Under the pieces are notes generated by a model that had not been told where the DNA came from, ran no database searches, and worked only from the letters and a program-made list of their open reading frames with translations. A stretch of 64,000 nt of DNA, taken from positions 36,379 to 100,378 of the forward strand of contig JAJTGE010000002.1 in NCBI GenBank assembly GCA_021298555.1, read 5' to 3'. This DNA comes from Oxalobacteraceae bacterium. Its GTDB lineage: Bacteria; Pseudomonadota; Gammaproteobacteria; Burkholderiales; Burkholderiaceae_D. Position 1 is the stretch's first letter, and the number at the start of each line of letters is the position of its first letter. Shown here one piece after another: positions 24,646-39,454 of the stretch. The position numbers and the translations under genes were made by a program.

Positions 24646-25686
24646 TTAAACAAAATTTTCTGGTGTCTTTGCAGCAGCTCTGGCTGATTCTAGTGTTATT
24701 CGACGTCGACGAACTAAATCAGATAAGCAGGCATCGAGTGTTTGCATACCCACCGCAGATCCTGTTTGTATGGCGGAATACATCTGCGCGACTTTAGCTT
24801 CGCGTATCAAATTACGTATAGCGGGCGTACCCACCATAATTTCATGGGCAGCGACACGGCCGTTACCCTCTGCATTTTTCAATAGCGTTTGTGAGATGAC
24901 GGCTTGCAGAGATTCTGACAGCATGGCTCTGACCATTTCTTTTTCATCGCCAGGGAACACATCAATAATTCGGTCTATGGTTTTTGATGCTGAGGCAGTA
25001 TGCAATGTGCCAAAAACTAAGTGACCCGTTTCAGCAGCGGTGAGTGCTAGTCGTATAGTTTCTAAATCACGTAATTCGCCCACCAAAATCACATCAGGAT
25101 CTTCGCGCAGGGCCGAGCGTAAAGCAGCAGAAAATGAATGCGTATGCGGCCCTAGCTCACGTTGATTGACTAAGCATTTGTTGGATGTATGAACAAATTC
25201 TATGGGGTCTTCTATGGTCAGTATGTGTGCAGGCTCATTGTCATTGATGTGGTTAACCATGGCGGCGAGCGTGGTGGATTTACCTGAGCCTGTGGGGCCG
25301 GTAACTAATACTAACCCGCGAGGCTTAAGCGCTAATTCAGCAAAAATTTTTGGCGTATCTAATTCAGCTAGTGTAAAAATTTTGGAAGGAATAGTTCGAA
25401 GTACCGCGGCGGGTCCACGATCTTGATGGAAGGCATTAACCCGAAATCGTGCATGACCGGGCAGTTCAAATGAAAAATCGATTTCTAGTAATTCATCATA
25501 ACGCTTACGAAGATCGGCATTCATGATGGAATCGAGCATGGTTTGAATGTCTTGCTGTGACAATGCTGGAAGATTGATGCGCTTAACATCTCCATGTACG
25601 CGTATCAAAGGAGGCATGCCAGCTGAGAGATGTAAATCAGATGCTTTATTTCGCAAGCTAAATACAAGAAGTTCAGTGATATTCAT
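24646..25686 (-). CDS. pilT: Type IV pilus retraction ATPase
   Basis: PilT is a hexameric cytoplasmic ATPase that powers pilus retraction and twitching motility. In 346 residues there are the N-terminal PAS-like region, the Walker A loop GPTGSGKST (130-138), the Asp box (TIEDPIEFVH), the Walker B segment DPDVILVGELRD, the His box (TGHLVFGTLHTASA) and the AIRNLIREAKVAQM motif that marks PilT rather than PilU or PilB. No pilU follows it, although pilU is often next to pilT. It lies convergent with proC. Confidence 0.93.
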   Translation of the reverse strand: MNITELLVFSLRNKASDLHLSAGMPPLIRVHGDVKRINLPALSQQDIQTMLDSIMNADLRKRYDELLEIDFSFELPGHARFRVNAFHQDRGPAAVLRTIPSKIFTLAELDTPKIFAELALKPRGLVLVTGPTGSGKSTTLAAMVNHINDNEPAHILTIEDPIEFVHTSNKCLVNQRELGPHTHSFSAALRSALREDPDVILVGELRDLETIRLALTAAETGHLVFGTLHTASASKTIDRIIDVFPGDEKEMVRAMLSESLQAVISQTLLKNAEGNGRVAAHEIMVGTPAIRNLIREAKVAQMYSAIQTGSAVGMQTLDACLSDLVRRRRITLESARAAAKTPENFV

Positions 25687-25850
25687 GAAAAATAAAAGAG
25701 ATCACACCTAAAAAATTAGCATGATCCACATAACAGCCATCACGCCAACACCATCGGTAATTATCTGGCGCGGGTAATCAGGCTGACAAGAAAAGTGTGA
25801 ATTACTGAGGAATATGTTGCGTAGATGAGCCGCAGCAAACAAAAAACGAA

Positions 25851-26717
25851 TTAACCCACTACGATACCTAAAAATACCGCAGCGCCTAGCCAGTTATTGT
25901 GACGAAAGGCGGCAAAGCATCGCTCGCGATCGCGTGTACGTATGAGCGTCCAATGATAGCCAGCGAGGATAGTGGCGACCACGATGCCTGCTGCAAATCC
26001 TTTGCCCAAACCTGCTTTAGCCCCAACAGCAGCAATTAAGCAAAGACTAATGACGTAGCTCAGCATGACAGCACCAACATCATGCTTGCCAAAAGTAATA
26101 GCAGAAGTACGAATACCTATTTTAAGATCATCATCGCGATCGATCATAGCGTATTCAGTGTCATATGCCAGAGCCCAAAAAATATTCGCAACTAACAGTA
26201 TCCATGCTTCGATAGGCACAGTGTTTTGTACAGCCGCATACGCCATGGGAATGCCAAAGCCAAAGGCAATACCTAAGTATGCTTGAGGCAATGCAAAAAA
26301 TCGTTTGAAGTAAGGATAGCTAGCAGCAACGATAATGGCGAGTACCGATAATTCACGTGTGAGTAAATTCAAGGGTAGGATAAGTACAAGTGAAATCAAT
26401 GAAAAAATAACGGCAATAGCAATGGCTTCCCAGGCATGTAGTTGTCCTGAGGTGATGGGCCGTTGGGCCGTTCGCTTTACGTGGCGATCAACATCGCGAT
26501 CAGCAAAATCATTGATGGCGCATCCAGCGGAGCGCATCAAAATAGTGCCCACTGAAAAAATAATAATCAGATGTGTAGCGGGTACGCCACCTGACGCCAG
26601 CCATAAAGCCGATAGCGTAGGCCAGAGCAGTAGCAAACTACCTATGGGTTTATCTAGCCGGACTAATTTTCCGTAAAGCACAAGTCGATGACGAATCGAC
26701 TGCGGAGTAAATGTCAT
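25851..26717 (-). CDS. ubiA: 4-hydroxybenzoate polyprenyltransferase
   Basis: UbiA attaches the polyprenyl tail to 4-hydroxybenzoate, the committed membrane step of ubiquinone synthesis. The 288-residue integral membrane protein has the first aspartate motif ([19 protein letters not shown]) and the second ([17 protein letters not shown]), each with the expected Asp triad. About eight to nine hydrophobic helices surround them. It lies 11 bp after oxyR on the same strand. Confidence 0.95.
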   Translation of the reverse strand: MTFTPQSIRHRLVLYGKLVRLDKPIGSLLLLWPTLSALWLASGGVPATHLIIIFSVGTILMRSAGCAINDFADRDVDRHVKRTAQRPITSGQLHAWEAIAIAVIFSLISLVLILPLNLLTRELSVLAIIVAASYPYFKRFFALPQAYLGIAFGFGIPMAYAAVQNTVPIEAWILLVANIFWALAYDTEYAMIDRDDDLKIGIRTSAITFGKHDVGAVMLSYVISLCLIAAVGAKAGLGKGFAAGIVVATILAGYHWTLIRTRDRERCFAAFRHNNWLGAAVFLGIVVG

Positions 26718-26728
26718 GGAATAAAAAA

Positions 26729-27676
26729 TTAACTTTCTTCGCGTTCTGCATCCGGCAACATCTGAACCCCCTGAAGTTTAGAAGCCAGCACTGCCTGGCG
26801 CACAGCTTCTATTGCGACACTGCGAGTGTAACTTTTGCGCCATGCAATGACTACGCGTCGCGACGGAGCGGGTTCTTTGAAGGGAACGTAACGCAGCATA
26901 TCCTGACTGTCGTTAGTCGTTGGCACAGATGCTTTGGGAAGCACAGTAATACCTATGCCCGATGCGACCATGTGCCGTATGGTTTCCAGTGATGAGCCTT
27001 CAAATGTTTTGGCAATACCGCTACCACCGGTAGAGAAGCGTGACATTTCCGGACACACTTCCAGTACCTGATCACGAAAACAATGCCCTGCACCCAACAG
27101 CAACATGGTTTCAGATTTTAATTCTTCAGCGCTAATATGTGATCGGTTAGCCCAAAAGTGATGACGAGGGAGTGCGACCACGAAGGGTTCGTCGTACACA
27201 GGTTGCACGATTAAACCCTGCTGATTAAAAGGCAAGGCCATGATGGCAGCATCCAACTCGCCCGCACGCAAGAGTTCAATTAATTTGACCGTGAAGTTTT
27301 CTTGTAGCACCAAAGGCATTTGCGGCACGTTGTTAATCAGGGTAGGAACTAATTGCGGTAACAAATAAGGAGCAATCGTATAAATCACACCGATACGCAA
27401 AGTACCAGCCAAGGGATCATTATTTTGCTTAGCGATGTCACGTATGTGGGAAGTTTGCTCAAGTACATGCTCTGCCTGGAAAACGATTTGCTCTCCTATC
27501 GGCGTTACACTGACTTCGTTACCACCGCGCTCAAAAATAGCCACGCCTAGTTCATCTTCGAGTTTTTTAACCGCGACGGATAAAGTGGGTTGTGCCACAA
27601 AGCAGGCTTCGGCTGCGCGACCAAAGTGTTTTTCTCTGGCGACGGCAACGATATATTTCAGTTCTGTTAATGTCAT
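26729..27676 (-). CDS. oxyR: Hydrogen peroxide sensor OxyR, LysR family
   Basis: OxyR activates peroxide defence genes when H2O2 oxidises it. In this 315-residue LysR protein the HTH is at residues 15-45 ([20 protein letters not shown]). The redox pair is exactly at Cys199 and Cys208 ([14 protein letters not shown]), the same positions as in E. coli, which separates it from other LysR proteins. It lies between recG upstream and ubiA downstream on the minus strand. The oxyR-recG neighbourhood is frequent in betaproteobacteria. Confidence 0.96.
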   Translation of the reverse strand: MTLTELKYIVAVAREKHFGRAAEACFVAQPTLSVAVKKLEDELGVAIFERGGNEVSVTPIGEQIVFQAEHVLEQTSHIRDIAKQNNDPLAGTLRIGVIYTIAPYLLPQLVPTLINNVPQMPLVLQENFTVKLIELLRAGELDAAIMALPFNQQGLIVQPVYDEPFVVALPRHHFWANRSHISAEELKSETMLLLGAGHCFRDQVLEVCPEMSRFSTGGSGIAKTFEGSSLETIRHMVASGIGITVLPKASVPTTNDSQDMLRYVPFKEPAPSRRVVIAWRKSYTRSVAIEAVRQAVLASKLQGVQMLPDAEREES

Positions 27677-27745
27677 ATGATTAGTGTCGCATAGTTATTT
27701 GTAGCTGGTATGAGTTCGTTCTGGCATGACAATTTAAAGCGAATA

Positions 27746-29800
27746 TCACACCTTTAGATAATCTTCACGCGCACCCAGCCAGCGTTGCAAGTGGGCTGCG
27801 ACTGTAGCTGGGTCCGTCTGTAATAATTTTTGCGCAATGTCGCGTGCTGTTTCAATTAACCAGGTATCGGTTTCTAAATCAGCAAAACGCAGCATGGCTT
27901 GACCGGATTGACGCGCACCTAAAAATTCGCCCGGGCCACGAATTTCCAGATCGCGTCGTGAAATTTCAAACCCATCGGAGAGTTCGCGCATAATCGCCAG
28001 CCGCTGTTTCGCTATGGATCCGAGCGGGCCCTGATACATCAACAAGCAAACGCTGGCAGCAGCACCACGACCAACACGGCCTCGCAGCTGATGTAACTGG
28101 GACAATCCAAATCGCTCTGCATGCTCTATCACCATCAGTGATGCATTCGGCACATCGACACCGACTTCAATGACGGTAGTGGCGACCAGTAAATCTATCG
28201 CTCCCGATGAAAACTCACTCATAACAGCTTGTTTTTCAGCGGGCTTCATACGGCCATGCACCAGACCTACGCGTAAATCAGGCAATGCAGATGAGAGTAC
28301 CGCATAGGTTTCAGTCGCCGTTTGCAACTGCAAAACTTCTGATTCTTCTATAAGTGGGCAAACCCAATAGGTTTGGCGGCCTTCTTTGGCTGCGGCGTGC
28401 ACGCGTTCTATGACTTCATTGCGTCGTTCCTGGGCGATTAATCGAGTGACTATCGGTGTGCGACCCGGTGGCAGTTCATCAATGACTGACACTTCAAGAT
28501 CGGCGTAATACGTCATTGCCAAGGTACGAGGAATGGGTGTGGCTGACATCATCAGTTGATGCGGCAAACTATCCAGACCTTTGTTACGCAGCGTAAGACG
28601 TTGTGCTACACCAAAGCGATGTTGTTCATCGACGATGGCTAATCCTAATTTGGCAAATTCCACATCTTGCTGAATCAAGGCGTGCGTACCGATGATGAGT
28701 TGTGCCTGACCGGATTCTATGCGTGCACGTGTTTCTTCCTTTTCGCGTTTTTTTAAACTGCCTGTTAACCAGGCGACTTGTATACCCAGAGGTTCCATCC
28801 AGCCAGCAATTTTTCGGAAATGCTGTTCGGCGAGAATTTCAGTCGGCGCCATCAAGGCGGTCTGGTAACCATTATCGATTGCCTGTGCGGCTGCCAGAGC
28901 AGCCACCACGGTCTTGCCACTGCCCACATCACCTTGTAACAATCGTTGCATGGGATAGGGCATGGCGATGTCGGTGCGAATTTCATTGAGCACGCGTTGT
29001 TGCGCCGTGGTGAGCGTAAACGGTAGCGCTGCCGATAGTGCGTTCGTTAGCATGCCCGGCTTGGCTAGTACTGGAGCGCCTTGCTGGCGACGTGCAATTT
29101 GTGCGCGCTTCATGGATAACTGCTGCGCTAGTAATTCATCGAACTTCATGCGTATCCATGCAGGATGGCTACGCTCTGTCAGTGCGTGTTCATCGATGTC
29201 TGGAGGTGGGTTGTGTAGCAGCCGTATACTTTGCTCAAATGGCATCAATTGGAGATGTTCGCGCAGTGCCAGAGGCAGGGTATCGCTCCAGTCTACGCGC
29301 GCCATGGCTTTGGCGATGGCAGCACGCAATAGCGTTTGCGAAAGGCCTTCACCGGCGGGATATACCGGAGTTAGTGCATCGGGTAACGCAGCTTCGGGCG
29401 TGACGCCTTTTACGGTGGGATGAACCATCTCATTGCCCAAAAAACCATGGCGAAGCTCACCACGCACTCGCAAGCGCTTACCCTCGGCCATTTGTATAGC
29501 TTGGCTACCATAGAAGTTTAAAAAACGCAGGGTCAAGGTATCGGACTCGTCTGCGATTTTTACGACTAATTGTCGGCGTGGACGATACTGCACATCGCAA
29601 TCGGTGACGATGCCTTCGACTTGTACTGCGTGTCCGTGCTGATGGATAGCTTCGCTTATGGAGAGTACGGTAGTTTCGTCTTCATAGCGCATGGGTAGAT
29701 GCAGCACTAGGGACATATCAGTTGACAGACCTAGGCGTGCGAGCCGATCAACGGTGCGCAGACTTTTAGTGGGCGTCTTTTTTTTTCTGGTAACGGACAT
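27746..29800 (-). CDS. recG: ATP-dependent DNA helicase RecG
   Basis: RecG reverses stalled forks and branch-migrates Holliday junctions. The 684-residue protein has an N-terminal wedge/OB region and a superfamily 2 helicase core: Walker A (QGDVGSGKTVVA), motif Ia (ALMAPTEILAEQH), the DEQH box (IVDEQHRFGV), motif III (MSATPIPRTLAM), motif V (TTVIEVGVDVPNA) and motif VI (QLRGRVGRG). The C-terminal TRG-like region (RFADLETD) follows. It diverges from queA across a 61-bp gap. Confidence 0.97.
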   Translation of the reverse strand: MSVTRKKKTPTKSLRTVDRLARLGLSTDMSLVLHLPMRYEDETTVLSISEAIHQHGHAVQVEGIVTDCDVQYRPRRQLVVKIADESDTLTLRFLNFYGSQAIQMAEGKRLRVRGELRHGFLGNEMVHPTVKGVTPEAALPDALTPVYPAGEGLSQTLLRAAIAKAMARVDWSDTLPLALREHLQLMPFEQSIRLLHNPPPDIDEHALTERSHPAWIRMKFDELLAQQLSMKRAQIARRQQGAPVLAKPGMLTNALSAALPFTLTTAQQRVLNEIRTDIAMPYPMQRLLQGDVGSGKTVVAALAAAQAIDNGYQTALMAPTEILAEQHFRKIAGWMEPLGIQVAWLTGSLKKREKEETRARIESGQAQLIIGTHALIQQDVEFAKLGLAIVDEQHRFGVAQRLTLRNKGLDSLPHQLMMSATPIPRTLAMTYYADLEVSVIDELPPGRTPIVTRLIAQERRNEVIERVHAAAKEGRQTYWVCPLIEESEVLQLQTATETYAVLSSALPDLRVGLVHGRMKPAEKQAVMSEFSSGAIDLLVATTVIEVGVDVPNASLMVIEHAERFGLSQLHQLRGRVGRGAAASVCLLMYQGPLGSIAKQRLAIMRELSDGFEISRRDLEIRGPGEFLGARQSGQAMLRFADLETDTWLIETARDIAQKLLQTDPATVAAHLQRWLGAREDYLKV

Positions 29801-29861
29801 GTGGGATTGAGTTTGCTAGTCTGTTGCAGCTTTCCTTGCTTTGACAATGCTGCACGTGGCT

Positions 29862-32008
<2,147 letters not shown>

Positions 32009-32176
32009 GTTAATTTACCCTTCTGACAATGAACTGAGCTCAGCTTGTCGCATTAGTCGGCGAGCTTGGGCTCCGAAATGAATTCTGGCAGACGCCTTAT
32101 GGGCTTTAGCGCAGGTCACGGAGGGTTCAGGGTGATAGAATGCCGCGTCTCGAAAAAACCTAGTCTGGAGTAGCTA

Positions 32177-32503
32177 ATGTTCATTTCAAATGCCTATGCT
32201 CAAACCACAGGAGCAGCCGGTGCCGCCGGTGGTCTGATGAGTTTCTTGCCCATAATCCTGATGTTCGTTGTCTTGTATTTTTTGATGATACGTCCGCAAA
32301 TGAAGCGTCAAAAAGAACAAAAAGCAATGATAGATGCCTTGTCTAAGGGTGATGAGGTGATAACCGCGGGTGGCTTGCTTGGTAAAGTCACCAAGGTGAA
32401 CGATACCTACATCACGGTTGAAGTGTCTGAGGGCACGGAAGTTATTGTTCAGAAAGCAGCGGTTACTTTGTTGCTGCCCAAAGGCTCGATCAAAGCACTC
32501 TGA
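32177..32503 (+). CDS. yajC: Preprotein translocase auxiliary subunit YajC
   Basis: YajC is a small membrane partner of SecDF. The 108 residues begin with a short tail, one transmembrane helix (MSFLPIILMFVVLYFLMI, residues about 21-38) and the basic RPQMKRQKEQKAM stretch. The soluble domain reads GDEVITAGGLLGKVTKVNDT, typical of the family. An extended -10-like TGATAGAAT at 32132-32140 may start a transcript 37 bp upstream. A strong terminator lies between it and secD. Confidence 0.94.
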   Translation: MFISNAYAQTTGAAGAAGGLMSFLPIILMFVVLYFLMIRPQMKRQKEQKAMIDALSKGDEVITAGGLLGKVTKVNDTYITVEVSEGTEVIVQKAAVTLLLPKGSIKAL

Positions 32504-32520
32504 GCTGTTTAAGTATTGCG

Positions 32521-32550
32521 TCCGGCCTGATCAGGCCGGATATTTTTTTT
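32521..32550 (+). terminator. Intrinsic terminator between yajC and secD
   Basis: TCCGGCCTGATCAGGCCGGA is a perfect 20-base palindrome (8-bp GC-rich stem with GATC loop) followed by TATTTTTTTT. This is a textbook rho-independent terminator. It lies 17 bp after yajC and 17 bp before secD, so secDF transcription must be partial read-through or start anew. Confidence 0.85.
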
Positions 32551-32566
32551 AAGTAGGCGACATGCC

Positions 32567-34426
32567 ATGAATCGTTATCCTGTCTGGAAATATTTCTTGA
32601 TCGTGCTGGTGCTGGTTTTTGGCGCTTTGTACACCATACCTAATTTTTTTGGTGAGTCGCCTGCGGTACAGATCACCAGTGCAAAAGCGACGATTAAGCT
32701 CGGGCCCGAGACTGTTAGCCTGGCGACCCAGGCCTTGGATAAAGCCGGTGTGCGCGTCGAAAATGTGTTTTACGAAAATCTGGGAAATAACGGCACGGTG
32801 CGTGCGCGGTTTTCCAGTACTGATTTACAGTTCAAAGCGAAAACAGTACTTGAACAAGCATTGAATCGTGATCCCAGCGATCCGAATTATTTAGTGGCCT
32901 TTAACCTGTTACCAAATACGCCAGCCTGGCTGCAAAGCTTGCATGCCTTGCCTATGTATCTTGGTTTGGATTTGCGCGGTGGCGTGCATTTCTTGATGCA
33001 GGTAGATACCAAAGCAGTGTTGGCCAAACGTGTTCAGGGTATACAAACCGGGGTACGAGCGCTACTGGTAGAAAAGCGTATTCGCTTTGCAGGCATTTCG
33101 CGCGAGGGCGATGTTGTAGAAATACGTATGCGTGATGAAGAAACTCGTCAGGCAACTCGCGCAGTTTTGAACTCACAAATAGCTGATTTGACGCTGGTTG
33201 ATGCAGCAGACGCAGAAGGTCTCAAGTTGCGCGCCACGCTCAGTCCTCAGGCACTGAAGCGCACGCTGGAAGAAGCCGTTCAGCAAAATATCTCCACTTT
33301 GTCTAAGCGCGTCAATGAACTCGGTGTGGCAGAACCGGTGATTCAACAGCAGGGCTCAGATCGTATTGTGGTTCAGCTGCCCGGCGTGCAGGATGTCTCT
33401 CGCGCTAAAGACATCATAGGACGTACGGCTACATTGGAAGTACGCATGGTGGACGACTCCGTGCGTCGTGGCACTGAAGAAACCTCGGCCATACCGATAG
33501 GCTCAGAGCTATTTAAAGTGGGTAAGGGCGCACCCGTGGTTATGTTTAAAGAACCTGTCATTACTGGCGATTATATTTCGAATGCAGGAGCCAGTTTCGA
33601 CCAGAACCAGCAGCCTTCGGTTAGCCTTGATCTGAATGGCGACGGTGGCCGCAAGATGCGCGAAGCCACGCGCAGCAAGATAGGCAAGTTAATGGCTATC
33701 GTGCTGTTTGAAAAAGGCAAAGGCGAAGTACTGACAGTTGCTACGATACGTGATGAGCTAGGTTCACGTTTCCAGATTACGGGCATGGAGTCGCCAGCTG
33801 CAGCGACCGATCTGGCGTTGTTACTGCGCGCGGGTTCTCTGGCAGCACCTATGGAAATTATCGAAGAGCGCACCATAGGGCCACAACTCGGCGCAGAGAA
33901 TATCGGCAAAGGGTTTAATTCCACGCTATATGGTTTTGCAGCGATCGCTGCGTTCATGATGATGTATTACATGTTGTTTGGTGCATTTAGCGTGTTTGCG
34001 TTGGCTGTTAACGTAATGTTGTTGATTGCATCGTTATCGCTATTACAGGCAACGCTAACTCTGCCGGGTATTGCGGCCATTGCACTGACCCTGGGTATGG
34101 CGATTGATGCGAACGTGCTGATCAATGAACGTATTCGAGAAGAGCTACGTAATGGTAATTCGCCACAGGCCGCGATAGCAGCAGGTTTTGAGCGTGCCTG
34201 GGCAACGATTTTAGACTCGAATGTCACGACATTAATTGCTGGTTTGGCGCTGCTTATTTTTGGTTCAGGCCCGATACGCGGTTTTGCAGTTGTGCATTGC
34301 CTGGGTATTTTGACTTCCATGTTCTCAGCGGTGGTAGTGGCACGAGGCCTGGCTAATCTTTGGTACGGACGGCGTAAAAAGCTCACTAGTGTGTCTATTG
34401 GGCAGGTTTGGAAACCAGATGCCTAA
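32567..34426 (+). CDS. secD: Protein translocase subunit SecD
   Basis: SecD works with SecF and SecYEG, using the proton gradient to pull exported proteins through the inner membrane. The 619 residues show membrane segment 1 (YFLIVLVLVFGALYTIPNFF), the long periplasmic P1 domain including GLDLRGGVHFLM, and the five C-terminal helices with the conserved AIDANVLINERIREELR segment and a QAAIAAGFERAWATILDSN loop. Length is typical. secF follows after 52 bp. Confidence 0.97.
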   Translation: MNRYPVWKYFLIVLVLVFGALYTIPNFFGESPAVQITSAKATIKLGPETVSLATQALDKAGVRVENVFYENLGNNGTVRARFSSTDLQFKAKTVLEQALNRDPSDPNYLVAFNLLPNTPAWLQSLHALPMYLGLDLRGGVHFLMQVDTKAVLAKRVQGIQTGVRALLVEKRIRFAGISREGDVVEIRMRDEETRQATRAVLNSQIADLTLVDAADAEGLKLRATLSPQALKRTLEEAVQQNISTLSKRVNELGVAEPVIQQQGSDRIVVQLPGVQDVSRAKDIIGRTATLEVRMVDDSVRRGTEETSAIPIGSELFKVGKGAPVVMFKEPVITGDYISNAGASFDQNQQPSVSLDLNGDGGRKMREATRSKIGKLMAIVLFEKGKGEVLTVATIRDELGSRFQITGMESPAAATDLALLLRAGSLAAPMEIIEERTIGPQLGAENIGKGFNSTLYGFAAIAAFMMMYYMLFGAFSVFALAVNVMLLIASLSLLQATLTLPGIAAIALTLGMAIDANVLINERIREELRNGNSPQAAIAAGFERAWATILDSNVTTLIAGLALLIFGSGPIRGFAVVHCLGILTSMFSAVVVARGLANLWYGRRKKLTSVSIGQVWKPDA

Positions 34427-34478
34427 ATTTTTCAGGGTATTCCCTACCGAGCAAACAGGCTAATACAAGAGGATCACC

Positions 34479-35423
34479 ATGGAATTTTTCAGAATTAAAA
34501 AAGACATTCCGTTCATGCGTAATGCATTGTTATTCAATGCTATCTCCGCACTGACGTTTGTTGCCGCTGTATTTTTTCTGTTTGCAAATGGCTTGCATTT
34601 GTCGATTGAATTCACAGGTGGCACGGTTATGGAAGTGGCGTATGCCAAACCTGCAGATCTTGAAGCCATACGCAAGACTGTGACTGGTTTGGGATTTGAA
34701 GATAATCAGGTGCAGAGTTTTGGTACAGCACAGGATGTATTGATACGTTTGCCGGTTCAAAAGGGTACGAATACGGCTCAAATCAGCAACAAAGTTTTTG
34801 ATGCACTTAAGGTCAGTGATGCCTCCGTTAGCCTCAAGCGCGTGGAATTCGTTGGTCCACAGGTGGGTCAGGAACTTGCGCGTGATGGACTTACTGCTCT
34901 GGCTTTTGTAATCGTGGGCATCATGATTTATCTGGCCTTTAGGTTTGAGTGGAAATTTGCGGTAGCCGCTATTGTTGCGAACTTGCATGATGTGATCATC
35001 ATCTTGGGATTTTTTGCTTTCTTCCAGTGGGAGTTTTCGTTGACTGTATTAGCCGCTGTTCTTGCAGTGCTAGGTTATTCAGTTAATGAATCAGTAGTGG
35101 TGTTTGACCGCGTGAGAGAGACTTTCCGTGATCGCCTTTACAGCAAATTGACGACGCCCGACGTTTTAAATCATGCCATTACCAGCACGATTTCACGTAC
35201 GGTCATTACCCACGGTTGTACTCAGCTGATGGTGCTGTCTATGTTGCTCTTTGGCGGGCCGACTCTGCACTTTTTTGCGGTAGCACTGACGATAGGTATT
35301 TTGTTTGGTATTTATTCGTCGGTGTTCGTTGCAGCAGCTGTAGCGATGTGGTTGGGTGTCAAGCGTGAAGATTTGTTAAAACCTATTAAACCCAAAGACG
35401 AGACTGATGGTGCAGTAGTATAA
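34479..35423 (+). CDS. secF: Protein translocase subunit SecF
   Basis: SecF pairs with SecD. In 314 residues: membrane segment 1 (LLFNAISALTFVAAVFF), the family signature LSIEFTGGTVMEV, a small periplasmic domain, RVEFVGPQVGQELARDG, and the membrane helices with NESVVVFDRVRETFR and RTVITHGCTQLMVLSM. GAGGATC precedes the ATG. The gene ends before a strong bidirectional terminator shared with purB. Confidence 0.97.
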   Translation: MEFFRIKKDIPFMRNALLFNAISALTFVAAVFFLFANGLHLSIEFTGGTVMEVAYAKPADLEAIRKTVTGLGFEDNQVQSFGTAQDVLIRLPVQKGTNTAQISNKVFDALKVSDASVSLKRVEFVGPQVGQELARDGLTALAFVIVGIMIYLAFRFEWKFAVAAIVANLHDVIIILGFFAFFQWEFSLTVLAAVLAVLGYSVNESVVVFDRVRETFRDRLYSKLTTPDVLNHAITSTISRTVITHGCTQLMVLSMLLFGGPTLHFFAVALTIGILFGIYSSVFVAAAVAMWLGVKREDLLKPIKPKDETDGAVV

Positions 35424-35441
35424 GCATCAGCAATACGAAAT

Positions 35442-35470
35442 AAAAAGCCGGCATGCAAGCCGGCTTTTTT
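35442..35470. terminator. Bidirectional terminator between secF and purB
   Basis: AAAAAGCCGGC, a 6-base loop, then GCCGGCTTTTTT form an 11-bp stem with U tracts in both directions. It lies between the ends of the convergent secF and purB. Confidence 0.9.
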
Positions 35471-35512
35471 ATTTTTGCAAATGAGATGTAAAACGAAATG
35501 GAAAACGATTGG

Positions 35513-37645
<2,133 letters not shown>

Positions 37646-37654
37646 CGCAGGTAG

Positions 37655-37685
37655 AAAAAACAGAGCCTTCGAGCTCTGTTTTTTT
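37655..37685. terminator. Bidirectional terminator between gst and mnmA
   Basis: AAAAAACAGAGC, loop CTTCGA, then GCTCTGTTTTTTT form a 12-bp stem with A/T tracts on both sides. It serves the convergent gst and mnmA genes and overlaps the last bases of mnmA. Confidence 0.9.
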
Positions 37686-38790
37686 ATTGGGTCTGCGCGG
37701 TACTGGTAGCGATGATGCCGCCACCCAGACACACATCACCTTCATATAAAACAGCCGATTGCCCTGGAGTGACAGCCCACTGCGCTTGCTCGAATTGAAG
37801 ACTAAAACGTCCTTCGGGTAATGCACTGTGAACGCACGTCATATCATGTTGCCGGTAGCGAGTCTTGGCGGTCAGCTTAATTTCGGTTGGTGATTTGCCT
37901 GCTACCCAGCTCACTTGATCAGCTGCCAGCGACTGCGATAACAGCCAGGGATGATCATGGCCCTGCACCACATACAACGTATTGCTTGCAACATCTTTGC
38001 GGGCCACATACCAGGCCTCATGGTTGCCGTCGTCATCGCGATGTTTTTTGCTGCCGCCCAATCCTATGCCTTTCCGTTGGCCCAGCGTATAAAAAGACAG
38101 CCCAACATGCTCGCCCATAATTTCTCCTTCAGGGGTCATCATAGGTCCGGGTTTAAACGACAAATAACGATGTAAAAATTCGCGGAATGGCCGCTCGCCT
38201 ATAAAGCAAATACCTGTGGAATCTTTTTTTCTTGCGTTAGGTAGGCCCAGTTCATCAGCAATTTTTCGTATTTCTGTTTTATGTAACTCACCCAGCGGGA
38301 AAAGAGTGTGTGAAAGCTGCGATTGATTCAGTCGATGTAAAAAATAGCTTTGATCTTTGCTGGCATCAATGGCTTTTAGTAATTCAAACTGCCCAGCGTT
38401 TTCGCGTACGCGCGCATAGTGACCAGTAGCGATTAAATCAGCCCCCAGCGCCATGGCATGATCAAGAAATGATTTGAATTTAATTTCAGCATTGCACAGC
38501 ACATCGGGATTTGGTGTGCGACCTGCTTCGTATTCACGTAAAAATTCGGCGAATACGCGATCCTTATACTCCGAAGCAAAGTTAACGGCTTCTATATCCA
38601 CACCAAGGACATCAGCAACGCTAACAGCATCTATCCAGTCTTGGCGGGTTGAGCAGTATTCATCGTCATCATCGTCTTCCCAGTTTTTCATGAAAAGCCC
38701 GATGACTTCATAGCCTTGCTGTTTGAGCAGCCAGGCAGCGACCGAGGAATCCACGCCACCGGACATACCCAGCACCACGCGCTTAGGCAT
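37684..38790 (-). CDS. mnmA: tRNA-specific 2-thiouridylase
   Basis: MnmA adds sulfur to U34 of Lys, Glu and Gln tRNAs, receiving it from the IscS/Tus relay. The 368-residue protein has the PP-loop [13 protein letters not shown], the first catalytic Cys in [12 protein letters not shown] and the second in [16 protein letters not shown], then the C-terminal [17 protein letters not shown] and a beta-barrel end. It overlaps the Nudix gene by 8 bp, a common pairing in betaproteobacteria. Confidence 0.96.
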   Translation of the reverse strand: MPKRVVLGMSGGVDSSVAAWLLKQQGYEVIGLFMKNWEDDDDDEYCSTRQDWIDAVSVADVLGVDIEAVNFASEYKDRVFAEFLREYEAGRTPNPDVLCNAEIKFKSFLDHAMALGADLIATGHYARVRENAGQFELLKAIDASKDQSYFLHRLNQSQLSHTLFPLGELHKTEIRKIADELGLPNARKKDSTGICFIGERPFREFLHRYLSFKPGPMMTPEGEIMGEHVGLSFYTLGQRKGIGLGGSKKHRDDDGNHEAWYVARKDVASNTLYVVQGHDHPWLLSQSLAADQVSWVAGKSPTEIKLTAKTRYRQHDMTCVHSALPEGRFSLQFEQAQWAVTPGQSAVLYEGDVCLGGGIIATSTAQTQ

Positions 38791-39268
38791 AACTGTGATC
38801 TCTTATGCTGGGATGCGTATAAATAAGTGACAAAGGACTGCGTTTGCCGAGCAAATGATCATCGACACACTGCAAAACCAGAGGACTGCGATGCGTTGCC
38901 TGGCAGGCGAGTAGTTCGTCGCGGGTCATCCATACAGTGCGGATAATACCTACATCGAGTGGCTTGTCGTGCTGCTCGCCCATGGTTCCTGTAAACGCGA
39001 ACCGCAGGTAGGTCACCTCTTCCTTGGTACTTTCAGATACAAAGCGCGACAAATACACACCTATTAAGGCTTCGGGAGTAAAGCTGAAACTGGTTTCTTC
39101 CAGGGTTTCGCGGCTTACGGCCTCGATTAGAGATTCACCAGGGTCGAGGTGGCCGGCGGGTTGATTGAAACGAATGCCGTCGCTGGTCTCTTCTTCTACC
39201 AGCAAAAATTTACCGTCCCGCTCTATGATGGCGGCCACGGTGACAGAGGGTTTCCAGATAGTTGACAT
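38783..39268 (-). CDS. Nudix hydrolase, NudJ-like
   Basis: This 161-residue enzyme probably hydrolyses a nucleoside diphosphate derivative or a thiamine pyrophosphate-type substrate. The Nudix box runs from GHLDPGE to [10 protein letters not shown] (residues about 41-62). The glycine near the end of the consensus (REUxEExGU) is Ser here, while the metal-binding Arg and Glu residues are kept. Its overlap with mnmA matches the nudJ-mnmA order known in proteobacteria. The exact substrate is not readable. Confidence 0.85.
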   Translation of the reverse strand: MSTIWKPSVTVAAIIERDGKFLLVEEETSDGIRFNQPAGHLDPGESLIEAVSRETLEETSFSFTPEALIGVYLSRFVSESTKEEVTYLRFAFTGTMGEQHDKPLDVGIIRTVWMTRDELLACQATHRSPLVLQCVDDHLLGKRSPLSLIYTHPSIRDHSYA

Positions 39269-39454
39269 GGTTTCCTTAAACGAGTGCGCATTTTAACCGC
39301 TGACTTTATTTGGGCAACATGGGATGTGTGCGATGATTAGTTGGGCCAGATCAATCATAAATAGTGTGCATGTCGCGTGCTAAAGGTGCAGAATGCAGCG
39401 CCTGTTAGCGATTCTAAAGTGTAATCATTACAACAAGTCTCGAACTAAGCGCTC

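Noticed and set aside
25716..25727. Repeat shared by 25716-25727 and the region near 53898 (TTAGCATGATCC)
   Set aside because: Only about 12 bases match, which may be chance in this amount of sequence.
28962..29423. 153-codon frame on the plus strand opposite recG
   Set aside because: It is antisense to a canonical helicase gene, with Ser/Cys/Arg-rich translation and no motif.
34530..34988. 152-codon frame opposite secF
   Set aside because: It lies inside secF and its translation has no family features.
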